Below, in pieces: positions 16,470-25,195 of a DNA stretch of 64,000 bases. This stretch comes from RI-153 sp041391225. GTDB taxonomy: Bacteria > Chloroflexota > Anaerolineae > Caldilineales > Caldilineaceae. Both the position numbers and the translations under genes were made by a program. The DNA lies in NCBI GenBank assembly GCA_041391225.1, contig JAWKOL010000005.1, forward strand, positions 124,001 to 188,000, given 5' to 3'. Numbering within the stretch: position 1 is the stretch's first letter; each line of letters opens with the position of its first letter. A model generated the notes under the pieces. That model did not search any database. It was not told the origin of the DNA and saw only the letters and a list, made by a program, of their open reading frames with translations.

Positions 16470-16652
16470 CGATTTCCGATTGTCTGTGCTGAAGTGAGTA
16501 TACGATCACAGGAAATGAAAGAGGAACGTCGGGGAATATGCCCAGAAGGAGGCATATTCCCCGACGTTCCTTTTTCTGCCAATCCAGTTGCTTTTGTCCG
16601 ATCATCTGCTCAACCAGACAATCGAAAATCGTCAATTGGAAATCGTCAATTG
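16449..16652. repeat. 204-bp intergenic element with 38-bp terminal inverted repeats and an inner hairpin
   Basis: Outer arms 16449-16486 and 16615-16652 match over 38 bp with about four mismatches and are built of CGATT/AATCG words. Inside lies a perfect hairpin: GAGGAACGTCGGGGAATATGCC (in part) at about 16520-16541, matched at 16550-16571 and followed by TTTTTC. Both flanking convergent genes end inside the outer arms. It acts at least as a terminator. Confidence 0.75.
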
Positions 16653-17659
16653 CTTTGCCGTCTCCTGCGCTCGGATCGCCAACTCCATCGCCATGAAGCA
16701 GTGCGCCTGCGGCATGGCGGTTTCGGTGCGGTTGCGTACGTCATTGAGCAGCGCTTCGCCGTAGTAGATCGGCGTGTCGGAGCCGTCGATGTAGGTCGTC
16801 TCCTCCTGGGTGACCAGGAAGATGTGGTCACCTGCGGGGCGGCCGGCAATGTCCACGTATTTGCGCAGTTCGATGTAGCCCTCGCTGCCCAGGATCGTCA
16901 GACGCCCGTCGCCCCAGGTAGGCAGGCCGTCGGGTGTGAACCAGTCCACGCGCAGGTAGCCGGTGCGGCCGTTGTCGGCGCGCAGCAGCGTGTCGCCGAA
17001 GTCGTCCAGGCCGGGCCACTGCGGGTGGTGGTAGTTACCCACCTGCGACGCCACGATCTCCGCCGATTTCGCCCCTGTGTAGTACAAGAACTGCTCAAAT
17101 TGATGACTGGCGATGTCGATGAGGATGCCGCCGTATTTCTCCTTTGGAAGAACCAATCGGGGCGCGATTCGGCGCGAGACGATGGGGACCGGTGCCGATG
17201 GTCTGGATGACTTCGCCGATGGCGCCGGACTGGATCAGCTCACCCGCCTTGATCGACGACCGATTGCCCAGCCGCTCGCTGTAGAAGATCGAGAAGATCC
17301 GCCAGTTTCGGCCTGTACTTTGCGCGCTCTTGCAACTGGGCCATCGTGGTAAAACCGGGCTTGTCGCTCATGTAATCTTTGCCGTGGCGCATCACGTCCA
17401 CGCCCAGGGGACCGCGGTCACAGGGAATACCGGCGCTGATCACAAGCTGGATCGACTCGTCTTCCAAGATTTCTGCCTGGCTGCTTGCGGCTGCCGCCTG
17501 CGGAAACCGTTGACGATACGGCGCCAGCAGATCCGCTTCCGGCGCATAGACCGAAACCAGCTCAGCGCCTGCGTCCAAAAGCACGCGTGTCTGCTCGTAG
17601 ATGTGACCGTGGTTCAGCCCGATGGTAGCGAAGCGAATGGGGGGTGGGGTAGCCGACAT
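16632..17659 (-). pseudogene. Gfo/Idh/MocA family oxidoreductase, frame-disrupted
   Basis: Starts at 17659 with MSATPPPIRFATIGLNHGHIYEQ, an NAD domain of the GLNHGHI subtype with KPGFTT in place of the usual EKP. Near 17310 the frame moves to one reading IFSIFYSERLGNRSSIKAG and GEVIQTIGTGPHRL. Near 17145 it moves again to KEKYGGILIDIASHQFEQFLYY and runs intact to QLTISN at 16632. All blocks are conserved, so the protein is complete apart from at least two small indels that I suspect are sequence errors. It converges on the oxidoreductase at 15312-16469 and lies downstream of a third one on the same strand. Confidence 0.75.
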
Positions 17660-17675
17660 GGGTTGTCCTCCAGAA

Positions 17676-17760
17676 GAGTGATTGGTGATCAGTGATTGGT
17701 GATTGGGGTTTTGTGACTGGGGAGGAGCTTTCCTCTGTCCCTTTCACCAATCACCAACAG
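17676..17760. repeat. Short-period inverted repeat (GTGATTGG words)
   Basis: GTGATTGG-rich left arm (17676-17706) faces CCAATCACCAA (about 17748-17758), lying in the gap between two minus-strand oxidoreductase genes. A similar CCAATCACCAATCACT stretch is at about 33925-33942. Confidence 0.5.
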
Positions 17761-18952
17761 ACGGAAAATGCGTGTAGTCATACAGGTCGACGACGTCGCC
17801 GGGGCAGGCCCAGGGGACGTCGCCGCGCTCCGATGGCAGCAGGTTGGATTGGTAGCAGTTGAAGAAGAGCGACGGCAGCCCTTCGATGACGCCCTGGCCG
17901 TCTTCGATGTGCAGCAGTTCCGGGGGAAAATCGACGATCTCGCCAGATTCCTGCACGCCGTTCATGCACAGCGTCTGCGCCAGCGCCGCCTCGATGCCGC
18001 ACACAGGACGCGTCCCCTGACGGATGGCGTCGACACAATGGTCGAGCTTGATGCTGTGGGCGTCGGCTTCGGGGTTGCCGTAGCCGCGCACACGTCCATC
18101 GTGGAACTGCGCCATGATCTCGCTGTCGCGCCCGCTGTAGGTGACGGTAGCATGCTCGAACTCGAAGTGAAAGATCGGCCCCAACTCGTCTTTGACGGCG
18201 TGGGCGGTGTAAAAGAGCACCTCGACGCCGTCCGCGGTGACGGCGCGCATGGCCACCGTGTCGTAGTTCTCGATAGGGTTGGCGCGGTAGCGTTCAGCCA
18301 CCACCGATACCGGCAGCGCGCTCTGATCCATCTCGTCGCCCAGCAAGAAGAACATGTTGTGCAGGTGATGGGCCGTGGCATTGTTCAGCGGGCTATCGAG
18401 CACCCAGTTGCCCTCTTCGCTGTGAATATGACCGGCCCAGCGGTTGCGCGTAGTACGCCTGCCAGCGCGGCCACAACGGAGGCTGCGCAGCCGGATGGGC
18501 GCGCCGAGAACGCCGCTCTGAATGTCCTGTTTCAGTTGCAAAATCGGCGGTGTGAACGACCAGTTGTAACCAATCGCCACAAAGAGATCGCTTTCCTGCT
18601 CCAATGACAGCGTCTCCAAACCATCCTGTACGGTGGCGGCTAGAGGCTTTTCGCATAGGACGTTCGACCCATGACGCAGTGCTATGCGCGTCTGCGGCAT
18701 GTGGTGGTGTGTGGGCGACGCGATCACCAGCAGATCGGGCTGTTGCTCAGCGTAGAACGCATCCAGATCTGCATAGACAGGGATCTGCTGTTCTTGCAGA
18801 TAGGGCCAGGCCGGCGCATTCTGCGCAAACGGATCGACCACGCCCACCAACGGCCTACTCTCGACTGTAGCCGGATCGAGCAACTGACGCACATAGTTGC
18901 CGCCGTAACCGCCAGCACCCACCAGCCCAACCGTCACCCTTCTGTTTGCCAT
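17744..18952 (-). CDS. Gfo/Idh/MocA family oxidoreductase
   Basis: 402 residues. Canonical glycine motif GLVGAGGYGGNY at about 9-20, ASPTHHHMPQT, and the EKP motif in VLCEKPLAAT (Lys near 102). The C-terminal domain is complete. Residues about 157-172 (RCGRAGRRTTRNRW) do not fit the family, while a shifted frame reads LWPRWQAYYA over the same bases (about 18440-18480). A pair of compensating indels therefore scrambles that stretch without ending the protein. Probably a sugar or cyclitol dehydrogenase. It is the upstream partner of the gene at 16632-17659 (85-base gap with a CCAATCACC-type inverted repeat). Confidence 0.82.
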   Translation of the reverse strand: MANRRVTVGLVGAGGYGGNYVRQLLDPATVESRPLVGVVDPFAQNAPAWPYLQEQQIPVYADLDAFYAEQQPDLLVIASPTHHHMPQTRIALRHGSNVLCEKPLAATVQDGLETLSLEQESDLFVAIGYNWSFTPPILQLKQDIQSGVLGAPIRLRSLRCGRAGRRTTRNRWAGHIHSEEGNWVLDSPLNNATAHHLHNMFFLLGDEMDQSALPVSVVAERYRANPIENYDTVAMRAVTADGVEVLFYTAHAVKDELGPIFHFEFEHATVTYSGRDSEIMAQFHDGRVRGYGNPEADAHSIKLDHCVDAIRQGTRPVCGIEAALAQTLCMNGVQESGEIVDFPPELLHIEDGQGVIEGLPSLFFNCYQSNLLPSERGDVPWACPGDVVDLYDYTHFPSVGDW

Positions 18953-19473
18953 ATTGCACCTTTGCCTACGCTGTGTCCGATGTAAAATCGGCTCTCCAAT
19001 CGAGCGAGTACCATCTCTATTGGTTCACGCACCACGCATCAGTGTACCGGTTTCGTGAAAATACTGGAAATGCGACTCCATTGGTGTAGCTTCAGGATCG
19101 CCCAATTGGAAGGAATCTATCAATTTGACATTCGATCACGTAGCTACTACAATGGCGATTGTGTCCGACGGTATCCCCCAAAACCTCTCCTGATGTGGCG
19201 ACACTCTGGAAGAGGAACAAGATCTGCTGCCGGCATTCCCGCATCGGCAGTTTCGTTATCGTTGGTGTCACAATCTACCTGGTAATCCCCTGCTAAGTGG
19301 TAGATGTTCTGAGCGCCTCAGGGATTGCACCCACTGTATTCATATCCTCAAGCGTCGGTTCGACATGGCTGCGCCTATTCGAACAACTGTTAACGTTAGC
19401 ACTCTTTTTTGCCTGGCGACGCGCGCAACGAATGCCTACTGCGCGCACGCCTTCAACAGTTAGGACATGGCTT
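18953..19473. other. Gap holding the promoter and long leader of the ABC transporter operon
   Basis: About 520 bases without a convincing gene. It contains one excellent promoter (19125-19153) followed by roughly 310 bases of leader. A partial copy of the GGTTCACGCACCACGCAT word repeat lies near 19021-19038. I did not recognise a known riboswitch in the leader. Confidence 0.5.
19125..19153 (+). promoter_or_regulatory. sigma-70 promoter of the oligopeptide-type ABC operon
   Basis: TTGACA (19125-19130), exact 17-bp spacer, TACAAT (19148-19153). Near-consensus and therefore likely strong. Confidence 0.75.
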
Positions 19474-20487
19474 GTGCAGGCACAAACAGCGCACGCAGAA
19501 GAACCCATCCTCGAAATCAAGAACCTGAAAACCCATTTTTTTCTTGAGGCCGGTATTGTGCGCGCCGTTGATGGGGTTGATTTTTCGTTGGCGCGTCGTT
19601 CTACATTGGGGGTGGTGGGTGAAAGCGGCTGTGGCAAGAGCATCACCGCTAGTTCGATCATGCGCCTGGTGAAGTCACCCCCCGGGAAAATCGTAGAAGG
19701 CGAGATCCTCCTACGCCGCAAGGACGGCAGCAAGGTTGATCTGGCCAAAGTCGACGCCACCGGTCCGCAGATGCGTTCGATCCGTGGCGCCGAAGTGGCC
19801 ATGATCTTTCAGGAGCCGATGACGTCGCTCAACCCACTGCACAACATCGGCGATCAGATCTCCGAAACGGTGATGCTGCACCAAAAGATGAGCAAGGCTG
19901 AGGCGTTGGAACGGGCCGAAGAGATGCTGCGCCGTGTTCACATTAGCGCCCCACATGAACGGCTGAGCGCCTATCCCCACCAGTTGAGCGGTGGTATGCG
20001 CCAACGTGTGATGATCGCGATGGCGCTGTCGTGCAATCCTTCCGTCCTCATTGCCGATGAACCCACCACGGCATTGATGACGGTGCAGGCGCAGATCCTC
20101 GATCTGATGCAGGAATTGCAAGATGATTTCGATTCCTCCATCATCATGATCACCCACAATCTGGGCGTAGTTTCGCAGATCTCCGATTTCGTCGCCGTGA
20201 TGTACCTGGGCAAAGTCGTGGAATACGGCCCCACCCGTGCCATCTTCCACGAACCGCTTCACCCTTATACCGAAGGGTTGCTGCTCTCGGTGCCTGTGCT
20301 TGGCCGCAAAAAAGACAAACTTGTGCCGATTGAAGGCATGGTCCCCAACGCCATGGACGACATCCGCGGCTGCGCCTTTGCCGCCCGTTGCCCACACGTC
20401 ATGCCAATCTGCCGAGAGCAGACGCCACCCCTGGCCGAAGTATCGGATGGTCACCTGGCGGCTTGTTGGTTGCACGAATCGCCTTAA
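19474..20487 (+). CDS. Oligopeptide/dipeptide ABC transporter ATP-binding protein (DppD/OppD type)
   Basis: 337 residues from GTG 19474 (AGGA at 19462-19465). Walker A GESGCGKS, Q-loop FQEPMTSLNP, signature LSGGMRQRV, Walker B VLIADEP and switch His in ITHN, then the C-terminal cysteine-bearing OppD/F extension (CAFAARCPHVMPICREQ). Oddly, the D-loop, normally ALDVT, reads ALMTV: the aspartate is gone and one residue is missing (bases about 20071-20085). This is either a true lesion or an in-frame 3-base sequence error. Together with the paired ATPase at 26989 it would energise uptake of peptides or oligosaccharides bound by the lipoprotein encoded next. Confidence 0.85.
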   Translation: MQAQTAHAEEPILEIKNLKTHFFLEAGIVRAVDGVDFSLARRSTLGVVGESGCGKSITASSIMRLVKSPPGKIVEGEILLRRKDGSKVDLAKVDATGPQMRSIRGAEVAMIFQEPMTSLNPLHNIGDQISETVMLHQKMSKAEALERAEEMLRRVHISAPHERLSAYPHQLSGGMRQRVMIAMALSCNPSVLIADEPTTALMTVQAQILDLMQELQDDFDSSIIMITHNLGVVSQISDFVAVMYLGKVVEYGPTRAIFHEPLHPYTEGLLLSVPVLGRKKDKLVPIEGMVPNAMDDIRGCAFAARCPHVMPICREQTPPLAEVSDGHLAACWLHESP

Positions 20488-20586
20488 TCCCCATCGGTTC
20501 GCTTCATTTTGTTGGTTCTTACTGTCGACCCCGGGCAGTTTGAATATGTTCAATTGTTCTCACACATGGAGAAAGGAAGAAAGTAA

Positions 20587-22807
20587 ATGCGCCAATTGCG
20601 GAGAATTCTGTTACTCTCTCTGCTGATCGCAGTGCTCGTCGTTGCCGCAGCCTGTGGTGGTGACGAACCTGTTGCAGAAACCCCTGCGGAACAGCCCGCT
20701 GCTGCTGAAGAAGCGCCGGCCGAAGAAGCTGCTCCTGCCGAGGAAGCTGCCGCACCCGAAGCAGCCGCCGAAGAGGAAATGGTGGAAACCCCGTATGGTC
20801 CGCCCGGCAGACACCGTCGCCTTCCCCGATCCGCCGGAACTGGATCTGGGTGGTGTGATCGTCGAGCCGCTGCCCATCGATCAGATCGTCACCTACAAAG
20901 CGCTGGATTCCTACAGCGAACCCGAATGGGTGACTGCGTTGGTGGAAGCTGGCGAACTGCCCCCCGTCGAAGAACGCCTGCCGGTTGAACCCAAGGTCGT
21001 CCTGTCCGGCGGCCTGTCCGACGGTATCGGCGTCTACGGTGGCGCTTGGCGTGACTTCTCGGCCTGCCCCACAGCCGGTTGGAACAACGGCGCCGGTGTG
21101 ACCTCCGGTTGGTTCGGCATCGAAGCCATGTCCTTCAACTACCAGGCGCTGGTCAAGACCGGTCCGCTCTTCCGCGCCGACCAGGACGTGGAACCCTTCC
21201 CCAACCTGGCCAAGAGCTGGGAATGGAGCGAAGACGGCCTGCAACTGACCATGAACCTGATCGAAGGCGCCAAGTGGTCGGATGGTGAACCCTTCACTTC
21301 ACACGATGTCATCTTCACGTGGGAAGATCTGATCAACGATCCCAACATCGTGCGCAACGGCGTCAAGGGTGATGCGTTCGAGTTGGACGGCGTGCTGCCC
21401 ACGCTCGAAGCCGTGGACGATTACACGATCCTGTGGACGTTCGCCCAGCCGTTCCCGCGGCAGCTCTTCTACTACATGGACGAAGGCGATTTCAACGTCT
21501 CGCCGTCTCATGTGCTGGAACCTGTCCACCCCAAGAATGATTCCAGCGTCGACTACACGTCGTTCGCCAACATTCTGCCCCCCGATGCGCTGCCCGCCGT
21601 CACCATGGGGCCGTGGGTGCCTGTTGAGTACATCACCGACGAACTGCTGATCATGCGCCGCAACCCCTACTTCTGGATGGTCGACGAGGAAGGCAATCAG
21701 CTTCCGTACATCGACGAATCCGTCTACCAGAAGGGTCCCAGCGGCGTCGGCCGTACCCTGTGTACACTGGCCGGTGGCTGTGATCACACCAACCTGGAGA
21801 ATCCCTCTAGCGAGTTTGTCGAAGCTCTGCGCCGTGCTCAGGAACCCGATGCCGAGTTCATCATGAACTGGGGCCCCGAAGATCTGGCCTTCAACCTGGA
21901 ACTGAACCAGTCCGAGAGCCTGGGCATCACCGGCGAGCGCGACGAAGTCATTCGCCAGCTCTTCCGCGAAGACGATTTCCGCCGTGCGCTGAGCCATGCC
22001 ATGGATCGCGACGGCATCGCCCAGTCCATCATGCGTGGTCCGTTCCTGCGTGCCTTCCCCGGCGGCCTCTTCCCCGGTTCGCCTGAATTCGACAAGGAAT
22101 CGGTCGTCTACTATCCGTACGATGTTGAGAAGGCCAGGGCGCTGCTGGCCGGCCTCGGCCTCGAAGACACCGACGGCAATGACATCCTCAACTTCACCGA
22201 AGGCCCGTTGGCCGGCGAAGATGTGATCGTCGCCATGAACACCTCGCAGGACGCCGCCGAGTCGATCACCATCGGCGACCAGCTTGTGGCGATGTTCGCC
22301 AGCGTCGGCATCAAGGTCAATGCTCGCCCGCTGACCAGCCAGGCGGGTACTGATGTCAACACCAGCGGTGAATGGGATATGCGCATCAGCCGCACCAGCG
22401 ACTTCCTGCTGCCCTTCAAGAACTGCGCCAACTTGGCCCCGATCACCCCGCAGACTCCGGGCTGGAACCGCCAGGCCGAAGGCGCCGAGCGCCCGCTGCG
22501 CGATTGGGAACAGGAAATGGTCGACCTGATCAACACCTACTGCACCTCGCAGGATACTGAAGAGCGCGTTGAACTGATCAACCAGTACAACTACCTCTAC
22601 ACCCTGCACAACTACTCGCTGGGTACGATCATCGGTCGCAAGGGCCTGGCCCTGGCCGAGCGCTTCAAGAACGTCCCCGGTGGCACGCCGCCCTACATGT
22701 ACCAGTGGGTGGAAGATGCCATCATGTCGGAAGTGATCTGGACTCCTGTTGAAGATCAGAAGGAACAGGTCCGCCCGAACACGATTCCGGTGTACGACAA
22801 CGAATAG
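20587..22807 (+). CDS. ABC transporter family 5 substrate-binding lipoprotein, one frameshift
   Basis: Starts at ATG 20587 after an AGGAAG site. Lipoprotein signal with LVVAAACGG (lipidated Cys near residue 24), then a long Glu/Pro/Ala linker typical of Chloroflexota lipoproteins. Near 20800 the frame moves by one; the second frame runs intact to 22807 with family 5 (SBP_bac_5) features: YQALVKTGP, PNLAKSWEWSEDGLQLTMNL, GAKWSDGEPFTSHDVIFTWEDL, FRRALSHAMDRDGIAQSI and a C-terminus rich in aromatic residues. Total length is about 740 residues, longer than the usual 500-600. Ligand unknown; oligopeptides and plant oligosaccharides are both bound by this family. Confidence 0.85.
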
Positions 22808-22840
22808 CATCGTTGTATAGCTTCGTCGTCGTGCAAGTCG

Positions 22841-22910
22841 GATGATGGGATGATGGAGATGATGGGGTGGTGTCTGCGGGCATCATCCCATCATTCCCAT
22901 CATCGCCATC
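22841..22910. repeat. GATGATGGGATGATG inverted repeat (family B, imperfect copy)
   Basis: Left arm GATGATGGGATGATGGAGAT and right arm CATCATCCCATCATTCCCAT, between substrate-binding protein and permease genes. Same word pattern as 37894-37959 and 60833-60891. Its position inside the operon may explain higher expression of the binding protein, by partial termination or 3'-end protection. Confidence 0.65.
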
Positions 22911-22931
22911 TCTCTGCCAAAGGCTGGAAAC

Positions 22932-23930
22932 ATGCTGAATTACATTATTCGCCGCCTGCTGATTTCGCTGGTTGTGCTGATCGCGATTGCCACGACATCA
23001 TTCTTCGTGATCCAATTGCCGCCCGGCGATTTCGCCTCCACTTACAAGCAGTTCTTGATTCAGACCGGCGGCTTAACTGAAGACCGCGCTGAAGAGATGA
23101 CGCAGTTGGTGCGTCAGCAGTATGGTCTCGATCAGCCTGTCTATATGCAGTTTTTTACCTGGGTCAAGGGGATCGTCACCGAAGGGAAGTTCGGCTACTC
23201 GTTCGCCTATCGAAGAGACGCCGGTGAGATCATCATGGATCGGTTCCCCAAAACGTTGATGTTGGCGCTCTTGGCGCATCTGACTTCTACGATTGTGGGG
23301 GTGGTGCTGGGGATCTACGTTGCGCCCCGCCAATATGGCTGGGCGGACAATATATTGAGCGTTATTGCCTTCATCCTTACCTCGATACCACGCTTTTTTA
23401 TAGCCCTTGTCATTTTATATATGTTGGTTTTTACCTTCCGGCAGAGTCACGTCACCTCGTTCTTCTCGCCGGAGTATGTGGTCGCGCCCTGGTCTTGGGC
23501 GAAATTCCTGAATTTGATTCAGCATATCTGGCCCGTGGTGCTGGTGGCGGGTCTGGGTGGTGTGGCCCGTAACATGCGTGTGATGCGCGGCAATCTGCTC
23601 GACGTGCTCAATGCCCAGTATGTCACCACGGCCCGCGCCAAAGGTCTGCGCGAAGCCACGGTGATGAACAAGCACGCCGTCCCCAACGCCCTGCATCCGA
23701 TGGTGGCCTACCAGGGGACCGTGCTGCCCTACATGCTCCAGGGCGAACTGGAAGTGACCATCGTGATGGGCATTCCCACGTTGGGGCCGATCCTCTATCA
23801 GGCCCTCGCTACACAGGACGTGTATCTGTCGGGCGGGGCGCTGTTGGTGATCGCGGCGCTGATTGTGCTTGGCAATCTGCTAGCGGATCTCTTCCTGGCT
23901 GTGCTCGATCCGCGCATCCGCTATAGTTAA
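22932..23930 (+). CDS. ABC transporter permease, DppB/OppB type
   Basis: 332 residues with six predicted membrane helices; the N-terminus MLNYIIRRLLISLVVLIAIATTSFFVIQLPPGD is typical, the periplasmic loop after TM1 carries YGLDQPVYMQFFTWVKGIV, and the EAA loop reads TTARAKGLREATVMNKHAVPNALHP. It forms the membrane channel with the permease encoded 29 bases downstream. Third gene of the operon. Confidence 0.88.
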   Translation: MLNYIIRRLLISLVVLIAIATTSFFVIQLPPGDFASTYKQFLIQTGGLTEDRAEEMTQLVRQQYGLDQPVYMQFFTWVKGIVTEGKFGYSFAYRRDAGEIIMDRFPKTLMLALLAHLTSTIVGVVLGIYVAPRQYGWADNILSVIAFILTSIPRFFIALVILYMLVFTFRQSHVTSFFSPEYVVAPWSWAKFLNLIQHIWPVVLVAGLGGVARNMRVMRGNLLDVLNAQYVTTARAKGLREATVMNKHAVPNALHPMVAYQGTVLPYMLQGELEVTIVMGIPTLGPILYQALATQDVYLSGGALLVIAALIVLGNLLADLFLAVLDPRIRYS

Positions 23931-23959
23931 TTGTTGCCTGTTCAAAAGGACCGAAGCTG

Positions 23960-25100
23960 ATGAGTGTAGCTGTTGGCAATGCTTTACCCGAAGAAGACAA
24001 CGTCCAGCCGGTGAAGGCACAGCGACGCGAAACTTACTACCAACTCGTGTGGCGGCGCTTCCGGCGCAGCAAGCCGGCGATTGTGGGCGGTCTGATCGTG
24101 ATCATGCTGGGCCTCCTTGCCATCTTTGCCGATTTCTTTGCGCCCTATCCGCTCAATTACACGAATGCGCGCGACGCCTTCATCCCACCCACCAAGATCC
24201 ACTTTGTGGATGAAGAGGGCAACTTCCACCTGCGTCCCTTTGTCTATGCTCAGGTGGTAACCGTCGATCCGAAGACATTCGTCCCCACCTGGATCGAGGA
24301 CACCGAGCAGATGTATCCAATCCAGTTCTTTGTGGAAGGCTGGGAATACGAGATGTTCGGCTTCATCCCCATGAACCGTCATCTGTTCGGCGTGGAAGGG
24401 ACCAGTATCTTCCTCCTGGGGACAGACAAATTGGGCGCGGATCTATGGAGCAAGGCGTGCGAGGCGGGCCGCATTTCGTTGACCATGAGCGTTTTCGGCA
24501 CCATCATCAGCGTGATCATCGGCGCGGCGGTGGGCGTGATCTCCGGCTACTACGGCGGCTGGTTCGACAATGTAGTGCAGCGTTTCGTCGAGTTCATCTC
24601 GGCGTTCCCGCAGTTGGCGCTGTGGCTGGCGTTGGCTGCCATCGTCCCCCGCACCTGGGACTCGTTTAGAATTTTCATCATCATGTCGCTGATCTTCGCC
24701 CTACTCTCGTGGACAACGCTGGCCCGCGAAGTGCGCGGCAAGGTGCTTTCCTTGCGCGAGACGGACTTCGTGCTGGCCGCCCGAGAGATGGGCGCATCCG
24801 ACTTTCGTATTATGTTCTTGCACGTGCTACCCAACTCACTTAGTCACATCATCGTCATCCTCACCTTGACGATTCCAGGCATCATTCTGGCCGAAGCATT
24901 CCTCAGCTTCCTGGGCATCGGCATCCAGCGCCCATTGATCAGTTGGGGCCTGCTCATGCGAAGACGCCCAGAACCTGCGCACCCTGGGCGAGACGCCGTG
25001 GATCATGGCCCCCGCTGCCTTCATCATCCTGGCCGTGTTGGGCTTCAACCTGCTTGGCGACGGCCTGCGCGACGCCGCCGACCCGTACGCGATTACGTAG
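23960..25100 (+). CDS. ABC transporter permease, DppC/OppC type, one frameshift near the C-terminus
   Basis: N-terminal OppC_N segment with RRFRRSKPAIVGGLIVIML, a long periplasmic insertion (about 70-160), then five helices and the EAA loop VLAAREMGASDFRIMFLHVLPNS. At about 24958 (CTCATGCGAAGACG) the frame moves; the shifted frame gives the normal C-terminus NLRTLGETPWIMAPAAF ... GFNLLGDGLRDAADP ending with TAG at 25098-25100. Without correction the protein would run on to 25180 through the AATTCGCAATTCGC repeat. The conserved ending shows that the real gene is intact. Confidence 0.85.
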
Positions 25101-25129
25101 CGACCGAAGAGGCAGGTTGCAGGTATGCA

Positions 25130-25180
25130 GGTGACAATCGTTCTCGCAATTCGCAATTCGCAATTCGCAATTCGCTTTGA
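25130..25180. repeat. Short tandem repeat CGCAATT
   Basis: Four consecutive copies of CGCAATT at about 25146-25175 between the permease and cytochrome genes. Confidence 0.5.
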
Positions 25181-25195
25181 TACACCGAGAAGGAC

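Noticed and set aside
21299..22810. 503-codon minus-strand frame opposite the substrate-binding protein
   Set aside because: Mirror of codon bias; the plus-strand frame has clear SBP_bac_5 motifs.
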